Below, piece by piece: positions 19,333-29,527 of a stretch of DNA of 51,197 nt. The stretch covers positions 1-51,197 of the forward strand of contig JACQUK010000134.1 of NCBI GenBank assembly GCA_016210325.1, in the 5' to 3' direction. The position numbers and the translations under genes were made by a program. Under the pieces are notes generated by a model. That model was given only the letters and a program-made list of their open reading frames with translations. It did no database searches and had not been told where the DNA came from. Source of the DNA: Chloroflexota bacterium (GTDB taxonomy: Bacteria > Chloroflexota > Dehalococcoidia > Lucifugimonadales > HRBIN23). Numbering within the stretch: position 1 is the stretch's first letter; every line of letters starts with the position of its first letter.

Positions 19333-20313
19333 GTGAGTCAGCGCATTGAGAAGCTGTTGCCGCCGCAACTGGTCCAGAGCCGGGGGGAAACCCGCGACTA
19401 CAACATGATGAGCACCTGGATCAGGCCCTGGGACTACCAGGAGGAACTGGACGTCGGCATTATCGGACTGCCCCAGACCCTCTCTCACGGCTTTCAGGGG
19501 ACCTTCATGGGCCCCAACGCGGTCCGGGAGACCTTTGCCACCTTTGGCACGCGCAGTTTCGACTTTGATGTTGACGTGGCGGACCTGAAGGTCCGGGACG
19601 TCGGCGACGTGAAGCTGCACCCCACCAGTGTGGTGGAGACCCATGCCAACTTCGAGAGCGCCCTGGCCGATGTCTATAAGCAGCGCCCCAACTTCATCCC
19701 TATCCTCCTGGGCGGCCACCATGCGGTGGCTGCGCCATCGGTGCGCGGGTTCAAGAAGGGGCACGGTGGATTCAAAGTGGGCCTCATTGACTTCGACGCC
19801 CACAACGACCTGCGGGACCCGACCTACGAGGGACCCAGCGGCGGCACGCCCTTCCGCCAGCTCATTGACCAGGGGTACGTTGATGGCCGCAATGCTGTCC
19901 AGGTGGGGCTGCACGGGTTCCTGAGCTCCTCGGTGCTCAAGGAGTACGCTGACAAGCGCGGCCTGCGCATGGTCTCGGCGCGGGAGGTACGGGCCCGCGG
20001 CATCATCAAAGTCGTGGAGGAGGCGATAGCCCAGGCCTCGGACGGGACGGATGCCATCTACATCTCCTTTGACATGGATGCCATTGAGGCGGCGCTGGCC
20101 CCAGGGACAGTTGCCCACACGCCTGGCGGACTCATGCTGGGCGACGTCTTCGAAGCCCTCCACCTTCTGGGTCAGACGCCCAAGGTGATGGCTATGGACA
20201 TCGTGGAGATGGACCCCCTGCGCGACCTGCGCGGCATGACCCCCAGGGTGGGCTGCATGATGCTGATGTCCTTCCTGGCAGGGCTCCACCAGCGCAAGAA
20301 GCTGTACCGGTAA
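19333..20313 (+). CDS. Ureohydrolase (arginase/agmatinase family) U1, metal-ligand set intact
   Basis: GTG start after AAAGGAGG. Motifs LLGGHHAVAAP, DFDAHNDLRDP, ISFDMDAIEAALAPGT. Confidence 0.93.
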   Translation: MSQRIEKLLPPQLVQSRGETRDYNMMSTWIRPWDYQEELDVGIIGLPQTLSHGFQGTFMGPNAVRETFATFGTRSFDFDVDVADLKVRDVGDVKLHPTSVVETHANFESALADVYKQRPNFIPILLGGHHAVAAPSVRGFKKGHGGFKVGLIDFDAHNDLRDPTYEGPSGGTPFRQLIDQGYVDGRNAVQVGLHGFLSSSVLKEYADKRGLRMVSAREVRARGIIKVVEEAIAQASDGTDAIYISFDMDAIEAALAPGTVAHTPGGLMLGDVFEALHLLGQTPKVMAMDIVEMDPLRDLRGMTPRVGCMMLMSFLAGLHQRKKLYR

Positions 20314-20323
20314 GGAGGGAGCG

Positions 20324-21298
20324 GTGACTACCAAGACCATCGAGTTCCTGGGCCCACCGCAGATCATCCGCCTGAACCAACTGGAGGGGCAGAAGGAGCG
20401 CCGGGTCAGCAACTGGATCACGGCCTGGGACTTCAGCGAGGCCATTGACGTGGGCATCGTGGGGGTCCCGCTGTCCAAGGCGGGGCACCTGCCCGCCGGA
20501 GTTGACTCCACCCCCAACGCCATTCGCAAGGCCTTCATCTACTTCACCACCTACGACCCGGACCTGGGGGTAGACATCCAGTCGCTAAAGGTCCGCTACG
20601 TGGGGGACGTCCGACTCCACGCCACGGACCTCGTGGAGAACAACCGGCGCATTGAGCAGGCCATGAAAGAGGTCTTTGGCCTCACGGGCAGGGTAGTGAC
20701 GGTCATCATGGGCGGCGATGGCTCCATCACCGCGCCGGTGGTCAGGGGGATGGCCGCCGCCACCAAGCAGAAGATCGGCCTGGTGTGGTTCGACTCCCGG
20801 GCCGACAGCCGCGACGTGGCCGAGGGCGGGCAAAGCGACGTGACCCCTCTGCGCAACATCCTGGAGGCCGGCGTCGTGCAGGGGAGCAGCACCGCCGTGG
20901 TGGGTCTCCACGGGTTCGCCAGCTCAATGGAAGAGCACGGGTGGGCGGCGGGCCAGGGCGTCACGCTGATTACCGCACGGCAGGCCCGCAAAGAGGGCAT
21001 CGCCAACGTCACTCAACGGGCACTGGAAGTGGCCTCCAAGGGCACCGACGCGGTGTACGTCAGCGTGGATGGCACCGTGCTGGACATGTCCTCCAGCGCC
21101 TCTCACCTGGCAACGGTGCCGGGGGGGCTGTCCTGGCTGGAGGTGCAGGAAGCACTGTTCCTGCTGGGACAGGGCACCAGGGTCAAGGCCCTGGACATCA
21201 CCGCAATAGACACCTATGACGACATCAAGGAGGTTGTTGCCAGGACCAGCGCCGGACTGCTGCTGGCCTTCCTGGCGGGAGTCAAGCTTCGCAAATAG
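20324..21298 (+). CDS. Ureohydrolase-fold paralog U2, ligands degenerate (probable pseudoenzyme)
   Basis: Homologous to U1, but IMGGDGSITAP (His to Gly), WFDSRADSRD (His to Arg), VSVDGTVLD (second Asp to Thr). Confidence 0.88.
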   Translation: MTTKTIEFLGPPQIIRLNQLEGQKERRVSNWITAWDFSEAIDVGIVGVPLSKAGHLPAGVDSTPNAIRKAFIYFTTYDPDLGVDIQSLKVRYVGDVRLHATDLVENNRRIEQAMKEVFGLTGRVVTVIMGGDGSITAPVVRGMAAATKQKIGLVWFDSRADSRDVAEGGQSDVTPLRNILEAGVVQGSSTAVVGLHGFASSMEEHGWAAGQGVTLITARQARKEGIANVTQRALEVASKGTDAVYVSVDGTVLDMSSSASHLATVPGGLSWLEVQEALFLLGQGTRVKALDITAIDTYDDIKEVVARTSAGLLLAFLAGVKLRK

Positions 21299-21331
21299 GG
21301 TGGCCACGGAAGCCACGATGAGGAGGATACT

Positions 21332-22255
21332 ATGGCAGCGCCGGCAGGGGAGCGAGTTGTTTACCTGAATGGCAAGTTTGTCCCCGAGAGCCAGGCGACG
21401 GTCTCGATCTCTGACCACGGGTTCACCCACGGCGACGCCGCCTTCGACACCATGCGGACCTTCAAAGGCAAGGTTTTCAAGCTCAAGGAGCATGTGGAGC
21501 GACTATACCGCTCGTGCAAGTACGCCGGCATAGACCCCGGTATCTCCCAGGGGGAGATGTCACGTCTGACGGACGAGGTGGTGGAGCGCAACAAGCACCT
21601 GCTGGGCCCCAGCGACGACTTCTGGGTGACCCAGCGAGTCACGCGCGGGGTCCCCTCGGCGCGGCCCGGCGAGAAGGAGCAGCCCACCATCATCATCCTG
21701 TGCCGGCCACTGCCGTGGGAGCGGGCCAAGTTCTACCAGACGGGTATCAGCATGAGGACTTCGCCCATCCGCCGAACACCCCCACAGTACCTGGACCCCC
21801 GGGCCAAGCTCCAGAACTACCTGAACCAGGTGATGGCCGAGATGCTGGCCAAGCAGGGAGACCCGGACGTCTGGAGCCTGCTGCTGGATGAGAACGGCAA
21901 TGTGGCCGAAGGCTCCGGCTACAACTTCTTCATCGTGCGGGATGGGAGGGTCATCACCTCCCACGAGCGCTACGTCCTGGGGGGCATCAGCCGCCAGACA
22001 ACGATGGAGATCTGCCAGGAACTGAACATCCCGGCCGCAGAGATGGACTTCAACCTCTACGATGTGTATACCGCTGACGAGGCGTTCATCACCGCCACCA
22101 GCGTCTGCCTGCTGCCGGTGCGCTCCGTTGACACCCGGACCATTGGGGATGGGGCCATCCCCGGCTCCATCACAGGGCGTATTCTCGGCACGTGGAGCGG
22201 GATGGTGGGCGTGGACATCGCGGGACAGTACCTGGCCCACATCAAGAGCGCCTGA
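21332..22255 (+). CDS. Class IV aminotransferase (BCAT/D-amino acid transaminase-like)
   Basis: MAAPAGERVVYLNGKFVPESQATVSISDHGFTHGDAAFDTMRTFKGKVFKLKEHVERL; DPRAKLQNYLNQVMAEM (PLP Lys), NVAEGSGYNFFIV. Confidence 0.95.
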   Translation: MAAPAGERVVYLNGKFVPESQATVSISDHGFTHGDAAFDTMRTFKGKVFKLKEHVERLYRSCKYAGIDPGISQGEMSRLTDEVVERNKHLLGPSDDFWVTQRVTRGVPSARPGEKEQPTIIILCRPLPWERAKFYQTGISMRTSPIRRTPPQYLDPRAKLQNYLNQVMAEMLAKQGDPDVWSLLLDENGNVAEGSGYNFFIVRDGRVITSHERYVLGGISRQTTMEICQELNIPAAEMDFNLYDVYTADEAFITATSVCLLPVRSVDTRTIGDGAIPGSITGRILGTWSGMVGVDIAGQYLAHIKSA

Positions 22256-22277
22256 GGAAGGGCGTCCGGAGGTGCCT

Positions 22278-23258
22278 GTGTACACGCGGGAGCTATTGCC
22301 GTCCTTCGCAGGGGTATCGAGCTTTCTGCGGGCACCGTGGGGCACGGCCCGCCAGGTCCGGCCCGGGGCCGTGGCGGTGCTCGGTGCTCCCCATGACGCC
22401 ACCTCCAGCGCACGTCAGGGTGCCCGCTACGGCCCCAAAGCTATCAGAGAGGCCTCCGCCGATTTCGTCTACGACCTCCAGGCCTCGGAGACCCATACCT
22501 TGGTGGACATCGAGACGGGAAAGCAGCTCCGGCTCCCGACTGGTGGCAAGGTAGTAGACCTTGGTGATGCGCCCCTTTACCCCCTCAGCCTGGCCCGCAG
22601 CATGGCATCGCTGCGGAACATCGCGGCCCAAGTGGTCCACCGCGGCGCCTTCCTGGTGGCCCTTGGCGGCGACGCCTTCATCACCTACCCGCTGCTCCAG
22701 GGTGTGGCCCGTGCCCTGGGGCAGGGCGCCGCGCTGGGGTACATCCAGGTGTCCAGCCAGTTTAACCTGGCCGACGCCGACGCGGCCTGGGGCAAGAACT
22801 GGCACGGCGCCACGGCCCGCCGGCTCCTGGAACTGGACCTGGTGAAGCCCCAGAACATGGCCTTCCTCGGCGTCTCCGGCTACGCCCTGGCAGAGGAGTG
22901 GGAGCTGGCCCAAGCTAAAGGGATGAAGGTGGTCACCGTGGAGGCGGTGGGCAAGCTGGGGGCCACACGGGCGGCAGAGGAGGCAGTGGCGGCAGCCGGC
23001 GCCGGGTGCGGGGCCATCTACCTGAGCGTGGACATCGGGGCGGTAGATACCGGCTACGCCCCTGGCCGAGGCGAGGTGGTCATCGGTGGCATGACGCCCC
23101 GAGAGCTGTTGGAGACCATGCGTGCTCTTTCCAAAGTCACCACTCTCCGGGCCATGGACATGGTGGAGGTGGCGCCCACGGTGGACCCCAGCGGCCGTGC
23201 TCAGCGGCTGGCGGCGGAAGCGGTCATCGAGCTCATCAGCCCCAGAGCGCTGGCCTGA
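22278..23258 (+). CDS. Ureohydrolase-fold paralog U3, ligands degenerate
   Basis: GGAGG upstream of GTG 22278. Motifs ALGGDAFITYP, YIQVSSQFNLAD, LSVDIGAVDTGYAPG; ligand His/Asp residues replaced. Confidence 0.88.
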   Translation: MYTRELLPSFAGVSSFLRAPWGTARQVRPGAVAVLGAPHDATSSARQGARYGPKAIREASADFVYDLQASETHTLVDIETGKQLRLPTGGKVVDLGDAPLYPLSLARSMASLRNIAAQVVHRGAFLVALGGDAFITYPLLQGVARALGQGAALGYIQVSSQFNLADADAAWGKNWHGATARRLLELDLVKPQNMAFLGVSGYALAEEWELAQAKGMKVVTVEAVGKLGATRAAEEAVAAAGAGCGAIYLSVDIGAVDTGYAPGRGEVVIGGMTPRELLETMRALSKVTTLRAMDMVEVAPTVDPSGRAQRLAAEAVIELISPRALA

Positions 23259-23282
23259 GGCTGAGGCGTGGGAGGCTGAAGC

Positions 23283-24299
23283 ATGCCTCTGAACAAGGAC
23301 CCCCTGCCCATGTTCGCCGGCATCCTCACCTTCTTGCGGGTGCCCCACGGGGACCTCGAGGACCTGCAAGAGGGGATGATAGCCATCGCAGGGGTCACCT
23401 ACGACCTCTCCAACACCGCCCGCATCGGCTCCCGCTTCGGCCCGCGAAACATGCGGGAGACCTCCACCTTCTATGCGGGCAGCATCGAGACCGGCAGCGA
23501 GGTCATCGAGGTCACCACCAAGGAGGTGGTGCGCTACAATCCGAAGCCCCGGATGCTGGACCTGGGCGACCTCAACGTGTACCCCGTGGACTGGCCCAAG
23601 ACCGAGGCATCCCTCCGGCGGGCCATGCGCGAGATCACGCGACGGGGCGCCTTCCCCGTCATCCTGGGGGGCGATAACTTCATCACCACCGCCCTGATTC
23701 AAGGCTACAAGGATGCGGTGGTAGCAAAAGGTGGCCGGAGGGTGGGGTACATCCAGCTTTCCCGCAATCTTGACTTGGGGAAAGAGGACCCTGTGTGGGG
23801 CAACGTGTGGCGGGGCGCCACTGCTCGCCAAATTATCGAGATGGGTGCTGTGGACCCCCGCAACATGGTCTGGGTCGGGCCTCACGGCTACGTGCGGGCC
23901 GAGGAGTGGGTCTACGCGCAGGAGCTGAACGCACGGGTGTTTACCCTGAAGGACATCCGCAAACAGGGCATCCTGCCGGTGATGCGCCAGGCTGTAGACA
24001 TCGCGGGTGCAGGCTGCGATGGCATCTACGTGAGCGTTGACCTGGACGTAGTGGACGGCTGCTACACCGCCGGCACCGCGGTCCCGAACCTGGACGGGGT
24101 CCGCGATGTGGAGCTGGTGGACGCCATGGACGTGCTGTGGGATGCCAAGGTTGGCGCAGTGGGGGTGGTGGGGGTGAACCCAACGGTGGAGTTCGTGTAC
24201 CACACCAGTCAGCGCATCGCGGTCACCGCCATTCTGCGGCTCATTGCCCCGCGGATTGCTGCGGTCTCGCCCACGCCTTCCGTTCCAGCCCGAACCTAG
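23283..24299 (+). CDS. Ureohydrolase-fold paralog U4, ligands partly degenerate
   Basis: ILGGDNFITTA (His to Asn), YIQLSRNLDLG (Asp/His lost), VSVDLDVVDGCYTAGT (DxD kept). Confidence 0.88.
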   Translation: MPLNKDPLPMFAGILTFLRVPHGDLEDLQEGMIAIAGVTYDLSNTARIGSRFGPRNMRETSTFYAGSIETGSEVIEVTTKEVVRYNPKPRMLDLGDLNVYPVDWPKTEASLRRAMREITRRGAFPVILGGDNFITTALIQGYKDAVVAKGGRRVGYIQLSRNLDLGKEDPVWGNVWRGATARQIIEMGAVDPRNMVWVGPHGYVRAEEWVYAQELNARVFTLKDIRKQGILPVMRQAVDIAGAGCDGIYVSVDLDVVDGCYTAGTAVPNLDGVRDVELVDAMDVLWDAKVGAVGVVGVNPTVEFVYHTSQRIAVTAILRLIAPRIAAVSPTPSVPART

Positions 24300-24324
24300 A
24301 ACAGCCGAGAAAGGGGGCTGACCC

Positions 24325-25314
24325 ATGGTGGCAGGAAGACCGGGACCCTGGTATGAAGGCGCGGCCACCTTCCTGCACGCGCCGATGGTGGACTTTGATA
24401 CACTGAAACCGGGCATGGTGGCGGTGAGCGGCGCTCCCCACGACAGCACCCACTCCACTCGCTTTGGCACGCGGACGGGCCCCAAGGGGGTCCGAGAGGC
24501 CTCTTTGCCCTTGGCCGACAAGCTGCGCAACGCCGGCAAGAAAGGCCTGGTGGACGTGGCCACCGGGGCGCGGCTGGTCATGAAGGATGGTGTGCTGGCC
24601 GACGTGGGCGACGCCAATGTGTACCCCACCGACGTGATGAAGACCACTGAGGGCATCGCCGGCCTGGTCTACGAGGTGGTGAAGCGGGGCGCCTTCTCGG
24701 TATGCCTGGGTGGCGATCACTACGTCGGCTACCCCTCATGCCTTGGCGCTACCCGGGCCATTGTGGAGAAGGACCCCCGGGTGAAAGTGGGCTACATCCA
24801 CGTGGACGGGCACCTGGACTTCACCGACGGCAACCCCATCTTTGGACGGTACAACCACGGCACCAACGCCCGGCGCATCTCCGAGTTGCCCATGGTGTCG
24901 CCCAGTAACATGGCCTGGGTGGGCATCCAGGGGTGGGTCAGCACCGAGCAGTGGGACCTCATCCACAAGAATGGCGCCAAGATCTTCACCCACAAGGACC
25001 TGTGGGAGCTGGGCGCACGAGAGGTGGCCCGCCGCGCCGCCGACCACGCCATCCAGGGTTGCGACTACATCTACGTATCCCTGGACATTGACTGCATTGA
25101 CACCGGCTTCGCGCCCGGCACCGGTGGCGTGGTCATCGGCAGCGTAACCCCGCTGATGTACCTCCAGATCATCGAAGAGCTGGCCAAGTACCCTATCCTG
25201 GCCTTTGACCTGACGGAGGTCACCCCCCGTCTGGACTACACCGAGCGGACGCCGCGGATGGCGGCCGAGGCGGTCCTGCGCTTCATTGGGCGCAAGGTGT
25301 TCGAGATTCACTAG
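24325..25314 (+). CDS. Ureohydrolase (arginase/agmatinase family) U5, metal-ligand set intact
   Basis: CLGGDHYVGYP, YIHVDGHLDFTDG, VSLDIDCIDTGFAPGTGG. Confidence 0.93.
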   Translation: MVAGRPGPWYEGAATFLHAPMVDFDTLKPGMVAVSGAPHDSTHSTRFGTRTGPKGVREASLPLADKLRNAGKKGLVDVATGARLVMKDGVLADVGDANVYPTDVMKTTEGIAGLVYEVVKRGAFSVCLGGDHYVGYPSCLGATRAIVEKDPRVKVGYIHVDGHLDFTDGNPIFGRYNHGTNARRISELPMVSPSNMAWVGIQGWVSTEQWDLIHKNGAKIFTHKDLWELGAREVARRAADHAIQGCDYIYVSLDIDCIDTGFAPGTGGVVIGSVTPLMYLQIIEELAKYPILAFDLTEVTPRLDYTERTPRMAAEAVLRFIGRKVFEIH

Positions 25315-25331
25315 GGAAGAGGAGGCCCCCG

Positions 25332-26633
25332 ATGGTGAAGAGCGTCGTGCGCGGGCAGGCCAGCAAGGAGCTCTGGGAGATGGCCAGGGAGTTCATCCCG
25401 GGGGCGACCCTGCACCTGCGGGGCCTGCCGGATGAGGTAGCCACGGTCTTTGTCCGCGGCAAGGGGAGCCGCATCTGGGACGTGGACGGCAATGAGTACA
25501 TTGACTATCTGATCGGGGCAGGTCCCCTCATCCTGGGGCATGCCCACCCTGCTGTGGTCCAGGCGGTGAAGGAACGCCTGGAGATGGGCTCCCAGTTCTA
25601 CCAGCTTACCGATGTGGCCATACGACTGGTGAAGAAGATAGTGGAGGCGGTCCCCTGCGCCGAGGCCCTGAAGTTCACCAACTCGGGCAACGAGGCCACC
25701 TATGTGGCCCTGCGGCTGGCGCGAGGCTACACCGGCAAGCCCAAGATCCTGAAGTTCGAGGGCGGCTATCACGGCAGCCACGACTACGCGGCCTGGAGCA
25801 CTACACCATCGGGGCCACCCAACTACCCGAAGGGCGAGCCAGACTCCGACGGGGTGCCCAGCGTGTTGGGCGACCGCGTTCTGGTGGCGCCCTTCAACAA
25901 TACTGACTACGTCTGCTCTCTCATCCGCCAGCACAAGGACGAGTTGGCGGCGGTCATCGTGGAGCCCTTCTTCCGCATCATCAAGCCCAAGCCGGGCTTT
26001 CTGGAGGCCCTGCGACAGAACACCAAGGAGTGCGGTGTGCTGCTGGTCTTCGACGAGGTGGTTACCGGCTTCCGTATCGCCTGGGGGGGTGCCCAGGAGC
26101 TTTATGGCGTCGTCCCTGACTTGGCGACCCTGGGCAAAGCCATCGGCGGCGGGTTCCCCGTGGGTGCCGTGGTGGGCCCCAAGGAGATCATGGGCCGACT
26201 GGACCCGGCACTGAAACCCCAGGGACGGTACGTAATGACCAGCGGCACCTTCAGCGGCAACCCCATCACTGCCACGGCCGGCCTGACCACCCTCAACGAG
26301 CTGGAGAAGCCAGGTACGTACGATGCGCTACGGCGCTCCGGCGAGCGACTCAAGAAAGGCTTCAAGCAGGTCTGCGACCTCCTGGAGACGCCCGCGCAGG
26401 TGCTGGGAGAGGGGCCGATTGTGGACATCCTGTTCACTGACGAGGAGATCGTAGACTACCGCTCCACCATGAGGGCCGACCAGGAGAAGGGGCGCAGGGT
26501 GAGCATCGAGATGATTAAGCGGGGAGTCTTCCGTCCGCCTGGCGGGAAGTTCTACATCTCCAAGGCCCACACGGATGCCGACCTGGACGAGACGGTCAAC
26601 ATCTTCGAGGCTGCCCTGCGCGCGGCGTACTAA
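25332..26633 (+). CDS. Class III aminotransferase, glutamate-1-semialdehyde 2,1-aminomutase (HemL)-like
   Basis: NEYIDYLIGAGPLILGHAHPAVVQAV; LKFTNSGNEATYVALRLARGYTGKPKILKFEGGYHGSHD; FDEVVTGFRIAWGG; LGKAIGGGFPVGAVVG. Confidence 0.93.
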   Translation: MVKSVVRGQASKELWEMAREFIPGATLHLRGLPDEVATVFVRGKGSRIWDVDGNEYIDYLIGAGPLILGHAHPAVVQAVKERLEMGSQFYQLTDVAIRLVKKIVEAVPCAEALKFTNSGNEATYVALRLARGYTGKPKILKFEGGYHGSHDYAAWSTTPSGPPNYPKGEPDSDGVPSVLGDRVLVAPFNNTDYVCSLIRQHKDELAAVIVEPFFRIIKPKPGFLEALRQNTKECGVLLVFDEVVTGFRIAWGGAQELYGVVPDLATLGKAIGGGFPVGAVVGPKEIMGRLDPALKPQGRYVMTSGTFSGNPITATAGLTTLNELEKPGTYDALRRSGERLKKGFKQVCDLLETPAQVLGEGPIVDILFTDEEIVDYRSTMRADQEKGRRVSIEMIKRGVFRPPGGKFYISKAHTDADLDETVNIFEAALRAAY

Positions 26634-26710
26634 GGCTCTATATCCATCGGCTGCACACACTTCGCATGGCACCTCTCTATGCTGGTGAAAAGGGAAAGAG
26701 GCGCTGAGCC

Positions 26711-28411
26711 ATGAGCGGAAAAACCACCAGTTGGGGCGTGCGGAAGAGCCGGATAACCGCCGAGCACGGGATGGTGCTCTCGGAGCACGCGGCGGTAACC
26801 AGGGCGGGCCTGGAGGTGCTCATGGCCGGGGGCAACGCCGTGGACGCTGCGGTGGCCATGGGGTTTGCCATTGGCGTGTGCGGGCCTTTCATGAGCGGTC
26901 TGGGCGGCGGTGGCCACATGGTCATCTACAACGCCCGCAACAAGAAAAGCGCCGTGGTGGACTACAACATGCGGGCACCCAAGGCAGCCACGCCCGCCAT
27001 GTATGAGCTGCTCCCAGGCCCCCCAGAGGGCAACTTTGGCTGGCGCCCGGTGAAGGACCAGGCAAATGCGGTGGGCTACCGTTCCATCACGGTCCCCGGC
27101 ACCATCGCCGGGCTGTGCCTGGCCCTGGAGAGGTTCGGCACCATGGGCCGCCAGGACGTCATGCGCCACGCCATTCGGTACGCCGAGGAAGGGTTCGACG
27201 CAGACATCTTCCTGGCCCTGTCCATCGCCTCGCGCTGGGGCATCATTACCCAGTTCCCGGAGACGATGGGGCTGTTCCGGAACGCTGACGGGTCACTGCT
27301 GACCTCACCGCTTTCACAGAAGGCCGCGGGGAAGATGGTGCAGAAAGACCTGGCCCGCACACTCAGGAGGATAGCGCAAGAGGGACCGGATGCCTTCTAT
27401 CGTGGCGAAGTCGCCAGGGCCATCGTGCGGCACGTGCTCGGGCATGGCGGGCTGCTGGGCGAGGAGGACCTGGCCTCCTACCAGGCGGACGTGTGGTCTC
27501 CAGGAGGGATAGCTTCCTACCGTGGCTACACTGTCGTGGCCCCGCCCATCGCAAGCGGTGGGCCGACGCTGGTGGAAGCCCTGCACATCCTGGACAACTT
27601 CGACATGGCTTCTTTGCCCCATAACTCTGCCGAAGCTCTGCATCTTATTGCCGAGGCCCTGCGGCTGGCTTTTGCCGACCGCTACCACCTGATGGGGGAC
27701 CCGGACCTCATCCCTACGCCCTACGAAAAGCTAGCTTCACCGGGCTACGCCAAGGAGTTGGCCCGGTCTGTCCGTCCCGATAGGGATCTGCCGCTGCCCC
27801 CGGTCAGAGAGCTCCAGAACACCCTTGTTGAGGCCGCGCTGGCCGGCCAGCACGGTGCAGACACCACACAGAGCTGTGTGGTGGACAAAGAGCGCAACAT
27901 GGTCTCTATAACCCAGACCTTGCAGACCTGGAGCGGAGTCATCCCCCCGGGGACTGGGGTACCCCTGAACGGCGCCATGAGCTGGTTCAATCCAGAGCCG
28001 GGGACGCCCAACTCAGTCCAGGGTGGCAAACGCATCCTCTCCAACATGTCCCCGGTCCTGGTGCTGAAGGACAGCAGGCCGGTCATGGCGCTGGGCGCCC
28101 CCGGAGGCCGAAAGATCGTCAGTGCGGTGCTCCAAGTGCTGGTGAACATCCTGGACTACGGCATGGAGCTTAACCAGGCCATCGCCGCCCCGCGGCTGGA
28201 TGCCAGCGCCCTGGACCTGCTGGCCGACGACCGATTGCCGCAGCGGAGCATCCAAGGTCTTCAGGCCCGGGGACACCGCGTGGCGACGGTCCGCGAGGAG
28301 TTGCTGGCACGGTACTTTGCGGGGCCGGCTGGAATACAGGTGGACGGGGGCACCGGGAAGCTGCGCAGCGGGCTATGCGAGTTCGACCTGGCCTCAGCCG
28401 CGGGGTACTAG
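26711..28411 (+). CDS. ggt: Gamma-glutamyltransferase family protein (second copy)
   Basis: AEHGMVLSEHAAVTRAGLEVLMAGGNAVDAAVAMGFAIGV; HGADTTQSCVVDKERNMVSITQTLQ nucleophile region; APGGRKIVSAVLQVLVNILDYGM. Confidence 0.93.
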   Translation: MSGKTTSWGVRKSRITAEHGMVLSEHAAVTRAGLEVLMAGGNAVDAAVAMGFAIGVCGPFMSGLGGGGHMVIYNARNKKSAVVDYNMRAPKAATPAMYELLPGPPEGNFGWRPVKDQANAVGYRSITVPGTIAGLCLALERFGTMGRQDVMRHAIRYAEEGFDADIFLALSIASRWGIITQFPETMGLFRNADGSLLTSPLSQKAAGKMVQKDLARTLRRIAQEGPDAFYRGEVARAIVRHVLGHGGLLGEEDLASYQADVWSPGGIASYRGYTVVAPPIASGGPTLVEALHILDNFDMASLPHNSAEALHLIAEALRLAFADRYHLMGDPDLIPTPYEKLASPGYAKELARSVRPDRDLPLPPVRELQNTLVEAALAGQHGADTTQSCVVDKERNMVSITQTLQTWSGVIPPGTGVPLNGAMSWFNPEPGTPNSVQGGKRILSNMSPVLVLKDSRPVMALGAPGGRKIVSAVLQVLVNILDYGMELNQAIAAPRLDASALDLLADDRLPQRSIQGLQARGHRVATVREELLARYFAGPAGIQVDGGTGKLRSGLCEFDLASAAGY

Positions 28412-28497
28412 ACTGAATACCGTAGGGCAGGGCGCCGGGAGCGTCCAAAGCCCCGTGCTGCGTGTCCTCGGCCCGCAATCTCAGGCTGGGAGGAGGC

Positions 28498-29487
28498 ATG
28501 TCTATGGTGAAACACCTGCTGCCACCCGGACTCATCCTGGCGTCGAGCCCTCTGGGGGCCAACCCGGACTACAACATGCTGAACAGCGTCATCCTGCCCT
28601 GGGACTTCAAGGAAGACATCCATGCCGGTATCATCGGCGTCCCGTTCAACAAAGGGACCCACATGTTCAAGGGGACCAATGAGGGACCCAACGCGGTGCG
28701 GGAGACCTTCCTCTCCTTCGCCACCCGCAGCTTCGATTTTGGCGTGGACATCATGAACCTGAAAGTGCGGGACATCGGTGACGTGCAGATGCACCCCACC
28801 GATGTGGTGCGGTGCCACGCCAACACTCAGGAGGCGCTGACAGAGCTTTACCAGCGTCATCCGGGGTTTGTGCCTATCATCATCGGTGGCGACCACGCTA
28901 TCGCAGCCCCCTCGTGCCGCGCCCTCCGTGACGGTCGCAGGTTCAGGCGGGTGGGCCTGGTTGACTTCGACGCACACAACGACCTGCGGGACCCAGCCTA
29001 CGACGGCCCCAGCAGCGGCACACCGTTCCGTCAGCTCATTGATGGGGGGTACGTGAACGGGCGCAACGCGGTCCAGGTGGGCTTGCACGGCTTTCTCTCC
29101 TCCTCGGTGCTCAAAGACTATGCCGACAAGCACGGCCTCCGCATGGTCTCGGCCAGGGAGGTGCGCCAGCGGGGCATCGAGGATGTGGTGGAAGAGGCCC
29201 TGGCCCAGGCCGGCGATGGGACAGACGCCATCTATGCCTCCTTCGACATTGATGCCATTGAGGCGGCCTTCGCGCCAGGCACCGGCTCCCACACCCCCGG
29301 CGGGCTGCTGCTGGGCGATGTTTTCGAGGCCATGTACATGCTGGGCCGCGACCCCAGGGTGGCGGCCATGGACCTGGTGGAGTTGGACCCCATCAAGGAC
29401 CTCAAAAAGATGACCTCCCGTGTAGGGTGCATGATGATCCTGACCTTCCTGGTGGGGCTCCAAGAGCGCCTTCAGCTCTACGCCTAG
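28498..29487 (+). CDS. Ureohydrolase (arginase/agmatinase family) U6, metal-ligand set intact
   Basis: IIGGDHAIAAP, DFDAHNDLRDP, ASFDIDAIEAAFAPGTG; close paralog of U1. Confidence 0.94.
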   Translation: MSMVKHLLPPGLILASSPLGANPDYNMLNSVILPWDFKEDIHAGIIGVPFNKGTHMFKGTNEGPNAVRETFLSFATRSFDFGVDIMNLKVRDIGDVQMHPTDVVRCHANTQEALTELYQRHPGFVPIIIGGDHAIAAPSCRALRDGRRFRRVGLVDFDAHNDLRDPAYDGPSSGTPFRQLIDGGYVNGRNAVQVGLHGFLSSSVLKDYADKHGLRMVSAREVRQRGIEDVVEEALAQAGDGTDAIYASFDIDAIEAAFAPGTGSHTPGGLLLGDVFEAMYMLGRDPRVAAMDLVELDPIKDLKKMTSRVGCMMILTFLVGLQERLQLYA

Positions 29488-29527
29488 TGGATATGTAGTG
29501 CCCGCAACCGCTAGCGAGGAGAGGCCC

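Noticed and set aside
18673-20538. 621-aa minus-strand ORF spanning permease, U1 and U2
   Set aside because: Crosses real gene boundaries on the opposite strand; no domain recognised.
22293-24656. 787-aa minus-strand ORF across U3-U5
   Set aside because: Antisense shadow of three ureohydrolase-fold genes.
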